From Sipunculus nudus (lineage: Eukaryota; Annelida; Sipuncula; Golfingiida; Sipunculidae), in assembly GCA_026874595.1 (NCBI GenBank), contig CM049306.1:43586019-43650018 (forward strand): a stretch of 64,000 nt of DNA, read 5' to 3'. The translations under genes and the position numbers were made by a program. Of the stretch, positions 11,201 through 23,700 are shown in pieces. Position 1 is the stretch's first letter. Each line of letters starts with the position of its first letter. The notes beneath the pieces are model-generated. The model searched no databases. It had not been told where the DNA came from and was given only the letters and a program-made list of their open reading frames with translations.

Positions 11201-13425
11201 CTCGTTTCACGAGAAACGGTGCGAGATATGACGAGCCTTTCTATTGAATGACTAAGAAGTAAACTAATGCTATCTAACGCCAAAAACCAGAGCGTTCTAT
11301 CGCAAATATTGACAGAGACAGAAGCAGGAACACTCCGTATTTCAGATTGTCAAGTTTTACCCCAAAATTTGGTAACCATGGTAACGGCAGCACAAGGCTA
11401 AATGTACGAAGGAATAAGGCAATGATCCTAATTTTAGATGCGACAAAAAAAATTGTTCTATGCTTAATATTTTTTTAGATATTGCGGAAAAATGATAAGT
11501 TGTAGTGTTTCCAGTACCACGCCCCCTGGTGGCTATTTCCGAAAAATGAAAAAACAAGTTCGAGATAATACAGAACAACAGAAAATATGTCACTTTCAGA
11601 ACCTTAGCTGTAAAACTGCCACCTGTAAATCGTATTTAATGAAATATCGAAAAGTCTCATTTGACGACAAATGGCACGAGATTTTGCGAGACTTACATTA
11701 ATTTCGCACAGAGCATATTAAATGCTATGCATTGCAAAAAACTAGACCTCTTTAACTTGAATAATGAGAAATTTGGAGGGAAATTTTCGAATTTTCTGAA
11801 TTTCCCCCAAAAATACGTTACCATGGTAACCATTGACCGTAAAAATTTGCCAGCACTTGGAAAGCTAACATAGGGAGGAATAAAATGAGCTACAGATTAT
11901 GCGGATACGATTATTATTGACAAAGATATGAAGAAAGTAAAAATTTTAGGTTTTTTGGTGACCCTGACCTTGACCTTTGACCGATCATGACCAAAAACAA
12001 TAGGCTCCGAGGAGAACCAATCTTACACTTAATGCATAAGTTTCAGAGCGATTGCTTAAAAACTGTGGCCTGTAGAGCGTGTACATACAGACAAACAAAC
12101 AGACAGACAGACAGACAGACAAACAAACAAACAAACAAACAAACATACGCGGGTGATCAACATACTTGCGAAAATCGAAGATTTCCGGCAAGCAATAAAG
12201 TATGGACTGTGCCTCCAACATGTATGATCATAGACAGGGCCCGGAGAGGCCGTCACGCACCGCTGCACACGCCGGCCGCCCACCGTAAGGACCCTGTCGC
12301 CACTTGCGGCAATTGCGCGGGTCTTCGTGGTTTGGCGAAAAACGGCGCGAGATTTGACGAGACTTACAATATGACCCCTGAATGTGACTGCGAGTGTCAG
12401 CCGCTATCCAGCGCTGCAAACCATGTGTCTGTAGCGTGAAAAATGACAGAATTATAGGCATTTCTTTGAATGGTCACGTGTTCTCGTTTCACGAGAAACG
12501 GTGCGAGATATGACGAGCCTTTCTATTGAATGACTAAGAAGTAAACTAATGCTATCTAACGCCAAAAACCAGAGCGTTCTATCGCAAATATTGACAGAGA
12601 CAGAAGCAGGAACACTCCGTATTTCAGATTGTCAAGTTTTACCCCAAAATTTGGTAACCATGGTAACGGCAGCACAAGGCTAAATGTACGAAGGAATAAG
12701 GCAATGATCCTAATTTTAGATGCGACAAAAAAAATTGTTCTATGCTTAATATTTTTTTAGATATTGCGGAAAAATGATAAGTTGTAGTGTTTCCAGTACC
12801 ACGCCCCCTGGTGGCTATTTCCGAAAAATGAAAAAACAAGTTCGAGATAATACAGAACAACAGAAAATATGTCACTTTCAGAACCTTAGCTGTAAAACTG
12901 CCACCTGTAAATCGTATTTAATGAAATCTCGAAAAGTCTCATTTGACGACAAATGGCACGAGATTTTGCGAGACTTACATTAATTTCGCACAGAGCATAT
13001 TAAATGCTATGCATTGCAAAAAACTAGACCTCTTTAACTTGAATAATGAGAAATTTGGAGGGAAATTTTCGAATTTTCTGAATTTCCCCCAAAAATACGT
13101 TACCATGGTAACCATTGACCGGAAAAATTTGCCAGCACTTGGAAAGCTAACATAGGGAGGAATAAAATGAGCTACAGATTATGCGGATACGATTATTATT
13201 GACAAAGATATGAAGAAAGTAAAAATTTTAGGTTTTTTGGTGACCCTGACCTTGACCTTTGACCGATCATGACCAAAAACAATAGGCTCCGAGGAGAACC
13301 AATCTTACACTTAATGCATAAGTTTCAGAGCGATTGCTTAAAAACTGTGGCCTGTAGAGCGTGTACATACAGACAAACAAACAGACAGACAGACAGACAG
13401 ACAAACAAACAAACAAACAAACAAA
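8298..13425. repeat. Duplicated dimer (2,564-bp higher-order repeat) inside the A array
   Basis: Units at 8298 and 10862 share GACCGTAAAA (near 9271 and 11836) where the others have GACCGGAAAA. Units at 9580 and 12144 share AAATCTCG (near 10361 and 12925) where the others have AAATATCG. The two private variants alternate with a 2,564-bp spacing, showing that a two-unit block was copied as one. Confidence 0.85.
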
Positions 13426-14658
13426 CATACGCGGGTGATCAACATACTTGCGAAAATCGAAGATTTCCGGCAAGCAATAAAGTATGGACTGTGCCTCCAA
13501 CATGTATGATCATAGACAGGGCCCGGAGAGGCCGTCACGCACCGCTGCACACGCCGGCCGCCCACCGTAAGGACCCTGTCGCCACTTGCGGCAATTGCGC
13601 GGGTCTTCGTGGTTTGGCGAAAAACGGCGCGAGATTTGACGAGACTTACAATATGACCCCTGAATGTGACTGCGAGTGTCAGCCGCTATCCAGCGCTGCA
13701 AACCATGTGTCTGTAGCGTGAAAAATGACAGAATTATAGGCATTTCTTTGAATGGTCACGTGTTCTCGTTTCACGAGAAACGGTGCGAGATATGACGAGC
13801 CTTTCTATTGAATGACTAAGAAGTAAACTAATGCTATCTAACGCCAAAAACCAGAGCGTTCTATCGCAAATATTGACAGAGACAGAAGCAGGAACACTCC
13901 GTATTTCAGATTGTCAAGTTTTACCCCAAAATTTGGTAACCATGGTAACGGCAGCACAAGGCTAAATGTACGAAGGAATAAGGCAATGATCCTAATTTTA
14001 GATGCGACAAAAAAAATTGTTCTATGCTTAATATTTTTTTAGATATTGCGGAAAAATGATAAGTTGTAGTGTTTCCAGTACCACGCCCCCTGGTGGCTAT
14101 TTCCGAAAAATGAAAAAACAAGTTCGAGATAATACAGAACAACAGAAAATATGTCACTTTCAGAACCTTAGCTGTAAAACTGCCACCTGTAAATCGTATT
14201 TAATGAAATATCGAAAAGTCTCATTTGACGACAAATGGCACGAGATTTTGCGAGACTTACATTAATTTCGCACAGAGCATATTAAATGCTATGCATTGCA
14301 AAAAACTAGACCTCTTTAACTTGAATAATGAGAAATTTGGAGGGAAATTTTCGAATTTTCTGAATTTCCCCCAAAAATACGTTACCATGGTAACCATTGA
14401 CCGGAAAAATTTGCCAGCACTTGGAAAGCTAACATAGGGAGGAATAAAATGAGCTACAGATTATGCGGATACGATTATTATTGACAAAGATATGAAGAAA
14501 GTAAAAATTTTAGGTTTTTTGGTGACCCTGACCTTGACCTTTGACCGATCATGACCAAAAACAATAGGCTCCGAGGAGAACCAATCTTACACTTAATGCA
14601 TAAGTTTCAGAGCGATTGCTTAAAAACTGTGGCCTGTAGAGCGTGTACATACAGACAA

Positions 14659-14659
<1 letters not shown>

Positions 14660-14692
<33 letters not shown>
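14660..14692. repeat. (CAGA)n expansion by one tetramer
   Basis: The GACA/CAGA tract in this unit is four bases longer than in its neighbours. It shifts the recurrent 150-codon frame, which opens in every other inner unit, and makes this unit 1,286 bp. The same unit also has CACATGCCGG where others have CACACGCCGG. Confidence 0.85.
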
Positions 14693-14693
<1 letters not shown>

Positions 14694-17343
14694 AACAAAC
14701 AAACAAACAAACATACGCGGGTGATCAACATACTTGCGAAAATCGAAGATTTCCGGCAAGCAATAAAGTATGGACTGTGCCTCCAACATGTATGATCATA
14801 GACAGGGCCCGGAGAGGCCGTCACGCACCGCTGCACATGCCGGCCGCCCACCGTAAGGACCCTGTCGCCACTTGCGGCAATTGCGCGGGTCTTCGTGGTT
14901 TGGCGAAAAACGGCGCGAGATTTGACGAGACTTACAATATGACCCCTGAATGTGACTGCGAGTGTCAGCCGCTATCCAGCGCTGCAAACCATGTGTCTGT
15001 AGCGTGAAAAATGACAGAATTATAGGCATTTCTTTGAATGGTCACGTGTTCTCGTTTCACGAGAAACGGTGCGAGATATGACGAGCCTTTCTATTGAATG
15101 ACTAAGAAGTAAACTAATGCTATCTAACGCCAAAAACCAGAGCGTTCTATCGCAAATATTGACAGAGACAGAAGCAGGAACACTCCGTATTTCAGATTGT
15201 CAAGTTTTACCCCAAAATTTGGTAACCATGGTAACGGCAGCACAAGGCTAAATGTACGAAGGAATAAGGCAATGATCCTAATTTTAGATGCGACAAAAAA
15301 AATTGTTCTATGCTTAATATTTTTTTAGATATTGCGGAAAAATGATAAGTTGTAGTGTTTCCAGTACCACGCCCCCTGGTGGCTATTTCCGAAAAATGAA
15401 AAAACAAGTTCGAGATAATACAGAACAACAGAAAATATGTCACTTTCAGAACCTTAGCTGTAAAACTGCCACCTGTAAATCGTATTTAATGAAATATCGA
15501 AAAGTCTCATTTGACGACAAATGGCACGAGATTTTGCGAGACTTACATTAATTTCGCACAGAGCATATTAAATGCTATGCATTGCAAAAAACTAGACCTC
15601 TTTAACTTGAATAATGAGAAATTTGGAGGGAAATTTTCGAATTTTCTGAATTTCCCCCAAAAATACGTTACCATGGTAACCATTGACCGGAAAAATTTGC
15701 CAGCACTTGGAAAGCTAACATAGGGAGGAATAAAATGAGCTACAGATTATGCGGATACGATTATTATTGACAAAGATATGAAGAAAGTAAAAATTTTAGG
15801 TTTTTTGGTGACCCTGACCTTGACCTTTGACCGATCATGACCAAAAACAATAGGCTCCGAGGAGAACCAATCTTACACTTAATGCATAAGTTTCAGAGCG
15901 ATTGCTTAAAAACTGTGGCCTGTAGAGCGTGTACATACAGACAAACAAACAGACAGACAGACAGACAGACAAACAAACAAACAAACAAACAAACATACGC
16001 GGGTGATCAACATACTTGCGAAAATCGAAGATTTCCGGCAAGCAATAAAGTATGGACTGTGCCTCCAACATGTATGATCATAGACAGGGCCCGGAGAGGC
16101 CGTCACGCACCGCTGCACACGCCGGCCGCCCACCGTAAGGACCCTGTCGCCACTTGCGGCAATTGCGCGGGTCTTCGTGGTTTGGCGAAAAACGGCGCGA
16201 GATTTGACGAGACTTACAATATGACCCCTGAATGTGACTGCGAGTGTCAGCCGCTATCCAGCGCTGCAAACCATGTGTCTGTAGCGTGAAAAATGACAGA
16301 ATTATAGGCATTTCTTTGAATGGTCACGTGTTCTCGTTTCACGAGAAACGGTGCGAGATATGACGAGCCTTTCTATTGAATGACTAAGAAGTAAACTAAT
16401 GCTATCTAACGCCAAAAACCAGAGCGTTCTATCGCAAATATTGACAGAGACAGAAGCAGGAACACTCCGTATTTCAGATTGTCAAGTTTTACCCCAAAAT
16501 TTGGTAACCATGGTAACGGCAGCACAAGGCTAAATGTACGAAGGAATAAGGCAATGATCCTAATTTTAGATGCGACAAAAAAAATTGTTCTATGCTTAAT
16601 ATTTTTTTAGATATTGCGGAAAAATGATAAGTTGTAGTGTTTCCAGTACCACGCCCCCTGGTGGCTATTTCCGAAAAATGAAAAAACAAGTTCGAGATAA
16701 TACAGAACAACAGAAAATATGTCACTTTCAGAACCTTAGCTGTAAAACTGCCACCTGTAAATCGTATTTAATGAAATATCGAAAAGTCTCATTTGACGAC
16801 GAATGGCACGAGATTTTGCGAGACTTACATTAATTTCGCACAGAGCATATTAAATGCTATGCATTGCAAAAAACTAGACCTCTTTAACTTGAATAATGAG
16901 AAATTTGGAGGGAAATTTTCGAATTTTCTGAATTTCCCCCAAAAATACGTTACCATGGTAACCATTGACCGGAAAAATTTGCCAGCACTTGGAAAGCTAA
17001 CATAGGGAGGAATAAAATGAGCTACAGATTATGCGGATACGATTATTATTGACAAAGATATGAAGAAAGTAAAAATTTTAGGTTTTTTGGTGACCCTGAC
17101 CTTGACCTTTGACCGATCATGACCAAAAACAATAGGCTCCGAGGAGAACCAATCTTACACTTAATGCATAAGTTTCAGAGCGATTGCTTAAAAACTGTGG
17201 CCTGTAGAGCGTGTACATACAGACAAACAAACAGACAGACAGACAGACAGACAAACAAACAAACAAACAAACAAACATACGCGGGTGATCAACATACTTG
17301 CGAAAATCGAAGATTTCCGGCAAGCAACAAACAAACAAACAAA

Positions 17344-18613
17344 CATACGCGGGTGATCAACATGCTTGCGAAAATCGAAGATTTCCGGCAAGCAATAAAG
17401 TTTGGATTGACTGTGCCTCCAACATGTATGATCATAGACAGGGCCCGGAGAGGCCGTCACGCACCGCTGCACACGCCGGCCGCCCACCGTAAGGACCCTG
17501 TCGCCACTTGCGGCAATTGCGCGGGTCTTCGTGGTTTGGCGAAAAACGGCGCGAGATTTGACGAGACTTACAATATGACCCCTGAATATGACTGCGAGTG
17601 TCAGGCGCTACCCAACGCTGAAAACCATGTGTCTGTAGCGTAAAAAACGACAGAATTATAGGCATTTCTTTGAATGGTCTCGTGTTCTCGTTTCACGAGA
17701 AACGGTGCGAGATATGACGAGCCTTTCTATTGAATGACTAAGAAGTAAACTAATGCTATCTAACGCCAAAAACCAGAGCGTTCTATCGCAAATATTGACA
17801 GAGACAGAAGCAGGAACACTCCGTATTTCAGATTGTCAAGTTTAACCCCAAAATTTGGTAACCATGGTAACGGCAGCACAAGGCTAAATGTACGAAGGAA
17901 TAAGGCAATGATCCTAGTTTTAGATGCGACAAAAAAAATTCTTCTATGCTAAATATTTTTTTAGATATTGCGGAAAAATGATACGTTGTAGTGTTTCCAG
18001 TACCACGCCCCCTGGTGGCTATTTCCGAAAAATGAAAAAACAAGTTCGAGATAATACAGAACAACAGAAAATATGTCACTTTCAGAACCTTAGCTGTAAA
18101 ACTGCCACCTGTAAATCGTATTTAATGAAATCTCGAAAAGTCTCATTTGACGACAAATGGCACGAGATTTTGCGAGACTTACATTAATTTCGCATAGAGC
18201 ATATTAAATGCTACGCAATACAAAAAACTAGACCTCTCTAACTTGAATAATGAGAAATTTGGAGGGAAATTTTCGAATTTTCTGAATTTCCCCCAAAAAT
18301 ACGTTACCATGGTAACCATTGACCGGAAAAATTTGCCAGCACTTGGAAAGCTAACATAGTGAGGAATAAAATGAGCTACAGATTATGCGGCTACGATTAT
18401 TATTGACAAAGATATGAAGAAAGTAAAAATTTTAGGTTTTTTGGTGACCCTGACCTTGACCTTTGACCGATCATGACCAAAAACAATAGGCTCCGAGGAG
18501 AACCAATCTTACACTTGATGCATAAGTTTCAGAGCGATTGCTTAAAAACTGTGGCCTGTAGCGCGTGTACATACAGACAAACAGACAGACAAACAAACAA
18601 ACAAACAAACAAA
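17344..18613. repeat. Variant B unit of the tandem repeat (right copy)
   Basis: This 1,270-bp unit carries all the B-specific substitutions of the left copy, 15 kb away, with a few private changes (CTGAATATGAC here, CTGAATGTGAC on the left). It is joined to the A array through a CAAACAAACAAACAAA bridge at 17327-17343. Confidence 0.92.
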
Positions 18614-18726
18614 CATACGCGGGTGATCAACATGCTTGCGAAAATCGAAGATTTCCGGCAAGCAACAAACAGACATCCGCGACTGACCAACCTGCTTGCA
18701 GAAATCGAAGATTTCCGGCAAGCAAT
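18614..18726. repeat. Two tandem ~60-bp copies of the CGGGTGA...CCGGCAAGCAA segment
   Basis: The segment ending CGAAGATTTCCGGCAAGCAA occurs at 18614-18665 and, more diverged, at 18667-18725. The array phase ends here and a 141-bp repeat begins immediately after CAAGCAA. Confidence 0.85.
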
Positions 18727-19277
18727 GAAATTGGATAATATTTAGGAAAGTTGTCGCACGGAAACAAAAACCTGACAGACAGACAAAGTGACAGACAGAA
18801 GCCAGACACTCCAAAACCAATCCCAACCAAGGTAAGCATGAGAGCAATTACTGAACAAAATTTAAATGAAATTGGATAATATTTAGGAAAGTTATGGCAC
18901 GGAAACGAAAACCTGACAGACAGACAAAGTGACAGACAGAAGCCAGACACTCCAAAACCAATCCCAACCAAGGTAAGCATGAGAGCAATTACTGAACAAA
19001 ATTTAAATGAAATTGGATAATATTTAGGAAAGTTATCGCACGGAAACGAAAACCTGACAGACAGACAAAGTGACAGACAGAAGCCAGACACTCCAAAACC
19101 AATCCCAACCAAGGTAAGCATTACAGCAATCACTGACCTAAATCTGGAAGAAATTGGATAATATTAAGGAAAGTTATCGCACGGAAACGAAAACCTGAGG
19201 AATGGACAGAGAGATGGACAGACAGACAGACAGAAAAACCCAAATCAATGTCCCCCGCATCTGCGGAGTAGGGGACA
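18727..19277. repeat. 141-bp tandem repeat derived from a TIR element
   Basis: Units start with GAAATTGGATAATAT at 18727, 18868, 19009 and 19150, exactly 141 bp apart. The last is truncated into the element's terminal hairpin TGTCCCCCGCA...TGCGG...GGGGACA ending at 19277. The unit (AACCTGACAGACAGAC, CCAATCCCAACCAAGGTA) matches the interior of the single-copy elements at 20186-20560 and 42676-43063. The minus-strand open frame of 168 codons simply runs through the repeats. Confidence 0.9.
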
Positions 19278-19543
19278 AAAAATTAACCTACTGGTAATAT
19301 TGTAGCTTAGGACTTTTTGTTGTCCATAATTGTATGTTTATTTGTTGGGATGTTTGTCTGATTGTATGACTGCACAAAAATACTGAACAGTAAATTCTAA
19401 AAAAAAAATGTGTGTGTGTGTGCGGAGGGGGAGGGGATGGACCTAAAAATACCCCATTAAACTTTGGTCCAGATAAAAAGCTAGATTTAGCAAGATTGTT
19501 TTCTCCCCTTTGTTAACTGTTAACAAGTGAATTACTCTTACAG
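19278..19543. other. Unique spacer with short (TG)n tract
   Basis: It contains an A run, a TGTGTGTGTG run and a GGAGGGGGAGGGG stretch near 19401-19440. The last ~15 bases form the acceptor of the plus-strand exon candidate. Confidence 0.5.
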
Positions 19544-19646
19544 ACTATTACCTGCGGCCATCAGTCAACTGATATTGACAGTAAAGGATCAAGGCATTAC
19601 AACAACATCGCACAGAATTGGACTCACAAGAGTACAACTCTATTTG
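19544..19646 (+). CDS. Candidate internal exon, unidentified plus-strand gene
   Basis: An acceptor (ATTACTCTTACAG) and a donor (TTTG|GTAGGT, with an alternative four bases later) bracket 103 bases that are open in two frames. The first frame includes HYNNIAQNWTHKSTTLF and leaves one base that joins the next exon in phase. The second includes LPAAISQLILTVKDQG and joins in phase 0. I recognise neither product. Its neighbour 273 bp downstream looks like the terminal exon of the same gene. Upstream exons were not found; the tandem array lies directly on that side. Confidence rests only on splice signals and open frame. Confidence 0.35.
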
Positions 19647-19918
19647 GTAGGTATCATAGGTATAGGAATTCTATGCCTACAGTGCATGTGGATTCTTGAT
19701 ACACAAGTTGTGTAGGTATAAATGTAGTGAAGTGGGTAATGTAGTCCGTTCAAATATACTGGATAAGAAAGGTTTTTTAAGACAAATCATATAAATGGGA
19801 GTTTTACTTTATGTTGCAAGGGCTTACGAAATAAGAAAAGTTTTTAAGCATGTGTATGTGAAATGTATAAAGAAGGTGTTTCCTTGAAATGTAACATTTT
19901 TATTTTAAAGTTTGACAG

Positions 19919-20055
19919 CTGAGACAAGTAGTCCTATCCATCCCAACAATTCCAAACTGGGAGAGGTTCGTTTTGAGCAGGTACATCTTCTAGCAGAAAG
20001 GATCATTACAACAAACATCACAACCACCATAAAATTTTGGTCCTTATCCAGATAA
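19919..20055 (+). CDS. Candidate terminal exon, unidentified plus-strand gene
   Basis: The acceptor ATTTTAAAGTTTGACAG ends at 19918. In the frame continuing from the previous candidate (G|CT), the exon is open through IHPNNSKLGEVRFEQ and LLAERIITTN to a TAA at 20053-20055. In the alternative phase-0 frame it stops earlier, at 19991-19993. An AATAAA lies about 100 bp beyond the stop. A possible GT at 19981 could also make part of this an internal exon. I do not recognise the protein. The gene would run toward FANK1 (convergent) or lie within its unseen 3' region. Confidence 0.35.
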
Positions 20056-20155
20056 TGTATTGAACACTTGGATAATGCAGACTGTTTTGACTGGTGGAGG
20101 CTTACTACTCTACTGAGTTACCTTCTAGTTCAAATAATTTGCTGTGGACCTAAAG

Positions 20156-20161
20156 AATAAA
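20156..20161 (+). terminator. Polyadenylation signal AATAAA
   Basis: A canonical hexamer lies 101 bp after the TAA of the candidate plus-strand terminal exon. The TIR element begins 24 bp later, at 20186. Confidence 0.4.
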
Positions 20162-20185
20162 GAACAAGCAAATTTGTAGAATTTA

Positions 20186-20560
20186 TGTCCCCTGCTTCTG
20201 CTTCTAATTACGTTTTAGTTTTTACTTGTCCCCTGAAGATGTCTCCACATGTCAGAGTGGCTGTGTTTTAGGTTTCGTTGTCTCCTGAAGATGTCTCTGC
20301 ATGTCATAAGTTTTGTTGTGAATTCAGAACAAAAGGAGAAACTTTTTTGTTTTGGAGCTAATGATAACAGATTTTCAGACAGACACTCAAAAACCAATCC
20401 CAACCAAGGTATGCATAAGATCAATCACTGAGCCAAATTTAAATGAAATCAGATAATATTAAGGAAAGTTATCACATAGAAATGAAAACCTGATGGGCAG
20501 ACAGACAGACAGACAAATAAACCAAAATCAGTTTCCATCATTCTGTGGATGTGGGGGACA
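20186..20560. mobile_element. MITE-like TIR element, TGTCCCC type (375 bp)
   Basis: It starts TGTCCCCTGCTTCTG and ends GGATGTGGGGGACA, imperfect inverted termini. It is homologous over its length to 42676-43063, including CCCTGAAGATGTCTCCACATGTCA, the CCAATCCCAACCAAGGTATG block and a GACAGACAGACAGACA tract. No transposase frame is present. Confidence 0.8.
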
Positions 20561-20696
20561 ATAATATATGAGGAGCATAAAATGACTGAACCTACTCAAT
20601 ATAACCTTTCTGAGAGGCTTGCATCAGAGGGCTGGAACCATATTTGTCTGGCGTATCCACATGAACATCACTGAAAAAGAAGTAAAAATGCCAGTA

Positions 20697-20698
<2 letters not shown>

Positions 20699-20769
<71 letters not shown>

Positions 20770-20785
20770 ATATATGTATATATAT
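20699..20785. repeat. (TA)n microsatellite
   Basis: About 30 TA dinucleotides are followed by TGTGTGTG and further TATATA. Confidence 0.97.
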
Positions 20786-23700
20786 AATACATAAGAATCA
20801 TACAACATTCCTCTATATTAAACAAAGTTTAAGACAGAAAACATGTTTGAAGGCTGCTTTTTGTATTAACATTGTTATGTTGTCTGCACAATGTATATTC
20901 TTACAATAATCCTAGATGCAATAGCTGAGTATTCCAACATAACAATGCAACAATATCAAATCTGATTTGATACTTTTTTTATTTAACATACAACTTTATC
21001 ACAATGTATTTAAAAAAAATGTAAAAGGGATAAATATATAATACACAAGAATAAGTAGGGAAACACAAAAGCTGTTAAAATGGGGTGAGGGAATAAATGA
21101 GGTAAATTTGGTTAGCCCACAAAATTAATTATATATGACGATTTACAGAGTTTTAATGTTCGACAGGTCAAGCACATGGGAGTGAAATGGAAAAAAGGAA
21201 AAAAGATACTCTTTCAAAAGTTAAAACAGCTTGATCAATTATTTACCAATGAGGTCAGAGTAGAACGTCTTAGAGCACTGTAACATTTTATATGCTTGGG
21301 ATAAAAATCATCTCTCCCATTCCAGCTAATTAATGATTCTGTTTTCCTATAAGCTGCGCATGATCATGTGATCATACAATGACCATGTGTTTCTGATCAT
21401 GTGATCATATAATGATCATGTGATCCTGGCAATGAACTTAAATGCATGAACAGACAAAACTTGTTTCAACAATTCCAAAAACACTGGAAACTCACCACAT
21501 ATTTATGTCAATTAAAAGAAATTGCTCCTTTAATTTGTTTACCTGTGAACCAGTTACATGCATTTAAGTGATCACTTCACAAGGTTAATATAACAGCATT
21601 ATCTTTAACACTGTACATAAACTGTAATAAATGTGCATATTAGTCGGCAAGTTTGTCTGGCAACTGTATAGAGAACATCCTTTTCCTGAACCCAAAGGTG
21701 ATCAGAAGTGGGTAGAAAAGTTATCATATATTTCTATGGTAATACTTTGTTCAGTATAAACTTCTATGATTTTTCTGGATAATATTCTGTTGATGCTATT
21801 AAAAAATGAATTGGAGGGTTACAAATTTTATAGAAATGTGTAAAACATATAAAATGCTTTAAATGGTAATTTGCATATTTTATGCAACTGAAATAACAGT
21901 GTAATCCATTTTGTCTGTGAGACTGATAAGAAATTTTTTTAATGCTAAATCAGTGTATTTATGGCTTTAACATTTATAAATTTAGTCCTGTTAATATTCA
22001 TTACCATGATAGACAAATGGGACCAGTGGAAGAATTGTCATCACTATAGCTCTTAGCTGATGTATGGTCAGCTTTGCTGAAAACTTTTGTTGCGAAATTT
22101 TTTTTAAAATGTTATATTTTACCCCATTTCTGAAACCTTTACCTAAAAAAGGATGTGTGGCATTATGATCACCATGGCAACAATCTGCGACAATCTGATT
22201 GGAAGATTAATACTTTTACCCAGCTTTATCATAAAGCTCTTAAGTGCAGTCAGCCTAATGCTGTCACTTCTTCACACACAACAAACACAGCATGAAATAT
22301 AAATTGTGTGTAAAAGCCCAAAGTCAAGTCAACACCAAATTAATACCTAATTCGATAAGATCTCCCAAAACTGAAACAAAACAAGAACGTTGTGAGGTAA
22401 GCTGCGGAACGCACTGTGGAACAATGTGGACAATATAGAAACTTTAATGTCTCTGCCTACCCATACGAAGAAAAATTGCTCAACACAGAAGATTCCTCAC
22501 TAGGCAGAATTCTGCATCTGTAGGATATTTATTTTTTTTATAGTTTAATCATTTTTAATGATAATTTTTTTTTCACCAGATCACATTTCATTCCTCACTC
22601 TTGACTCAACTGAAATGTTCTTTAAAAGATTTCTCATAAATATACATATAATTGTATGAGCAATGTAATACAATATTATAATATACTGTTATATTTACTC
22701 ATTCAGCCTAGAAAAGAGGGGATTTTATGCTTCTTTTTGTTTAAATTAATATTCGTTAAACAAATCACAAGTCATCATTACAAAAATATGTATTTTACAC
22801 AAAGACTACAGAAATATAAGTACAGTACCAATAATACTATTTTCTCAAATAGTTAATTAATTATTACCTGTATAACTTGTAAACACATTTTTTACCATCT
22901 GTTACTGTAACTACACACCTTTGGTTATTGTGACAAAATATGCACAGATAAAAGAAAACATTGAGGATTAGCCCAGCTATTATTCACAGCATGTGATTTA
23001 ATTTACAGTAAATTAAACAACATGGGACAGACGTGAGAAAATAAAATGATAAATCATGCAATATTTAAGTTTTATTTGTTTGCCTGAAGAATTTTATTTA
23101 TTTTATATATGAACAGCTGATGCATATTAATGCCTGATCAGGCTAGAACACTTTATTTACTCTGCCTGATAGTTCCTATGTTTTTTCTCTGGAAAATATC
23201 AGGATTACAGTATCTGTGTATCAAATTGTTCATTTTTTTTTGTTTAAATCCAATCATGTCTTTTTCTAATAATCTATATAGATCCAGGCTGTTGAAATTT
23301 TTGTTTTATTAATTTGGAATAAAACAATATACATTTAAATGGTGATAAATTATATATCTTATTTTCAAGTCCAAGTCTCGAGTAAGGTAATTTTTGTGAT
23401 GTGCTTCATGTTTTTCATCTTTCTTGTTATTATCATGTATTCACATAACCAATTTCTCTTACATTAAGATGCTTATGCATAAATTCTTCAAAGACAAAAT
23501 TTCCTGTTTTCAAATAAAAGTCTTTATCATGTGCATGTACAAACCGCCATCACTCTAATATTGGTAATATAAATAGTGTATCACAAATTCTGGAATGCCA
23601 TTCAGAAGTTACAAAGTTTTAGACTTGCCAAAGTCATGGACTGCATTATCAATATTTACATAGTTCATATACATATACAAGATAATGACTGTCAGGAATA

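Larger units (their letters stand above)
5734..17326. repeat. Tandem array of a 1,282-bp satellite-like unit (variant A), nine full copies
   Basis: Taking CATACGCGGG as the unit start, copies begin at 5734, 7016, 8298, 9580, 10862, 12144, 13426, 14712, 15994 and 17276. The last is only a 51-bp stub. All periods are 1,282 bp except 13426-14711, which is 1,286 because a CAGA tetramer was gained. Inner copies differ by only one or a few bases, while the first is clearly more diverged. Each unit holds (CAGA)n(CAAA)n, a GC-rich block (GGCCCGGAGAGGCCG), two CCATGG palindromes and a TGACCTTGACCTTTGACC run. A 150-codon frame recurs in most copies but is broken in one and uses the simple-sequence tract, so I do not call it a gene. 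Confidence 0.97.

Noticed and set aside
5734-17326. CRISPR-like or rDNA-like interpretation of the regular array
   Set aside because: The repeats are 1,282 bp without spacers and contain no rRNA-like sequence. The host is a eukaryote.
18627-19133. 168-codon minus-strand frame with a repeated LCLSVRF motif
   Set aside because: It is the translation of the 141-bp tandem repeat (a multiple of three), not a protein gene. No splice or start context supports it.
22164-22186. X-box-like ATCACCATGGCAAC outside the array
   Set aside because: The first half-site has a mismatch to GTNRCC, and single degenerate matches are expected by chance in 64 kb.
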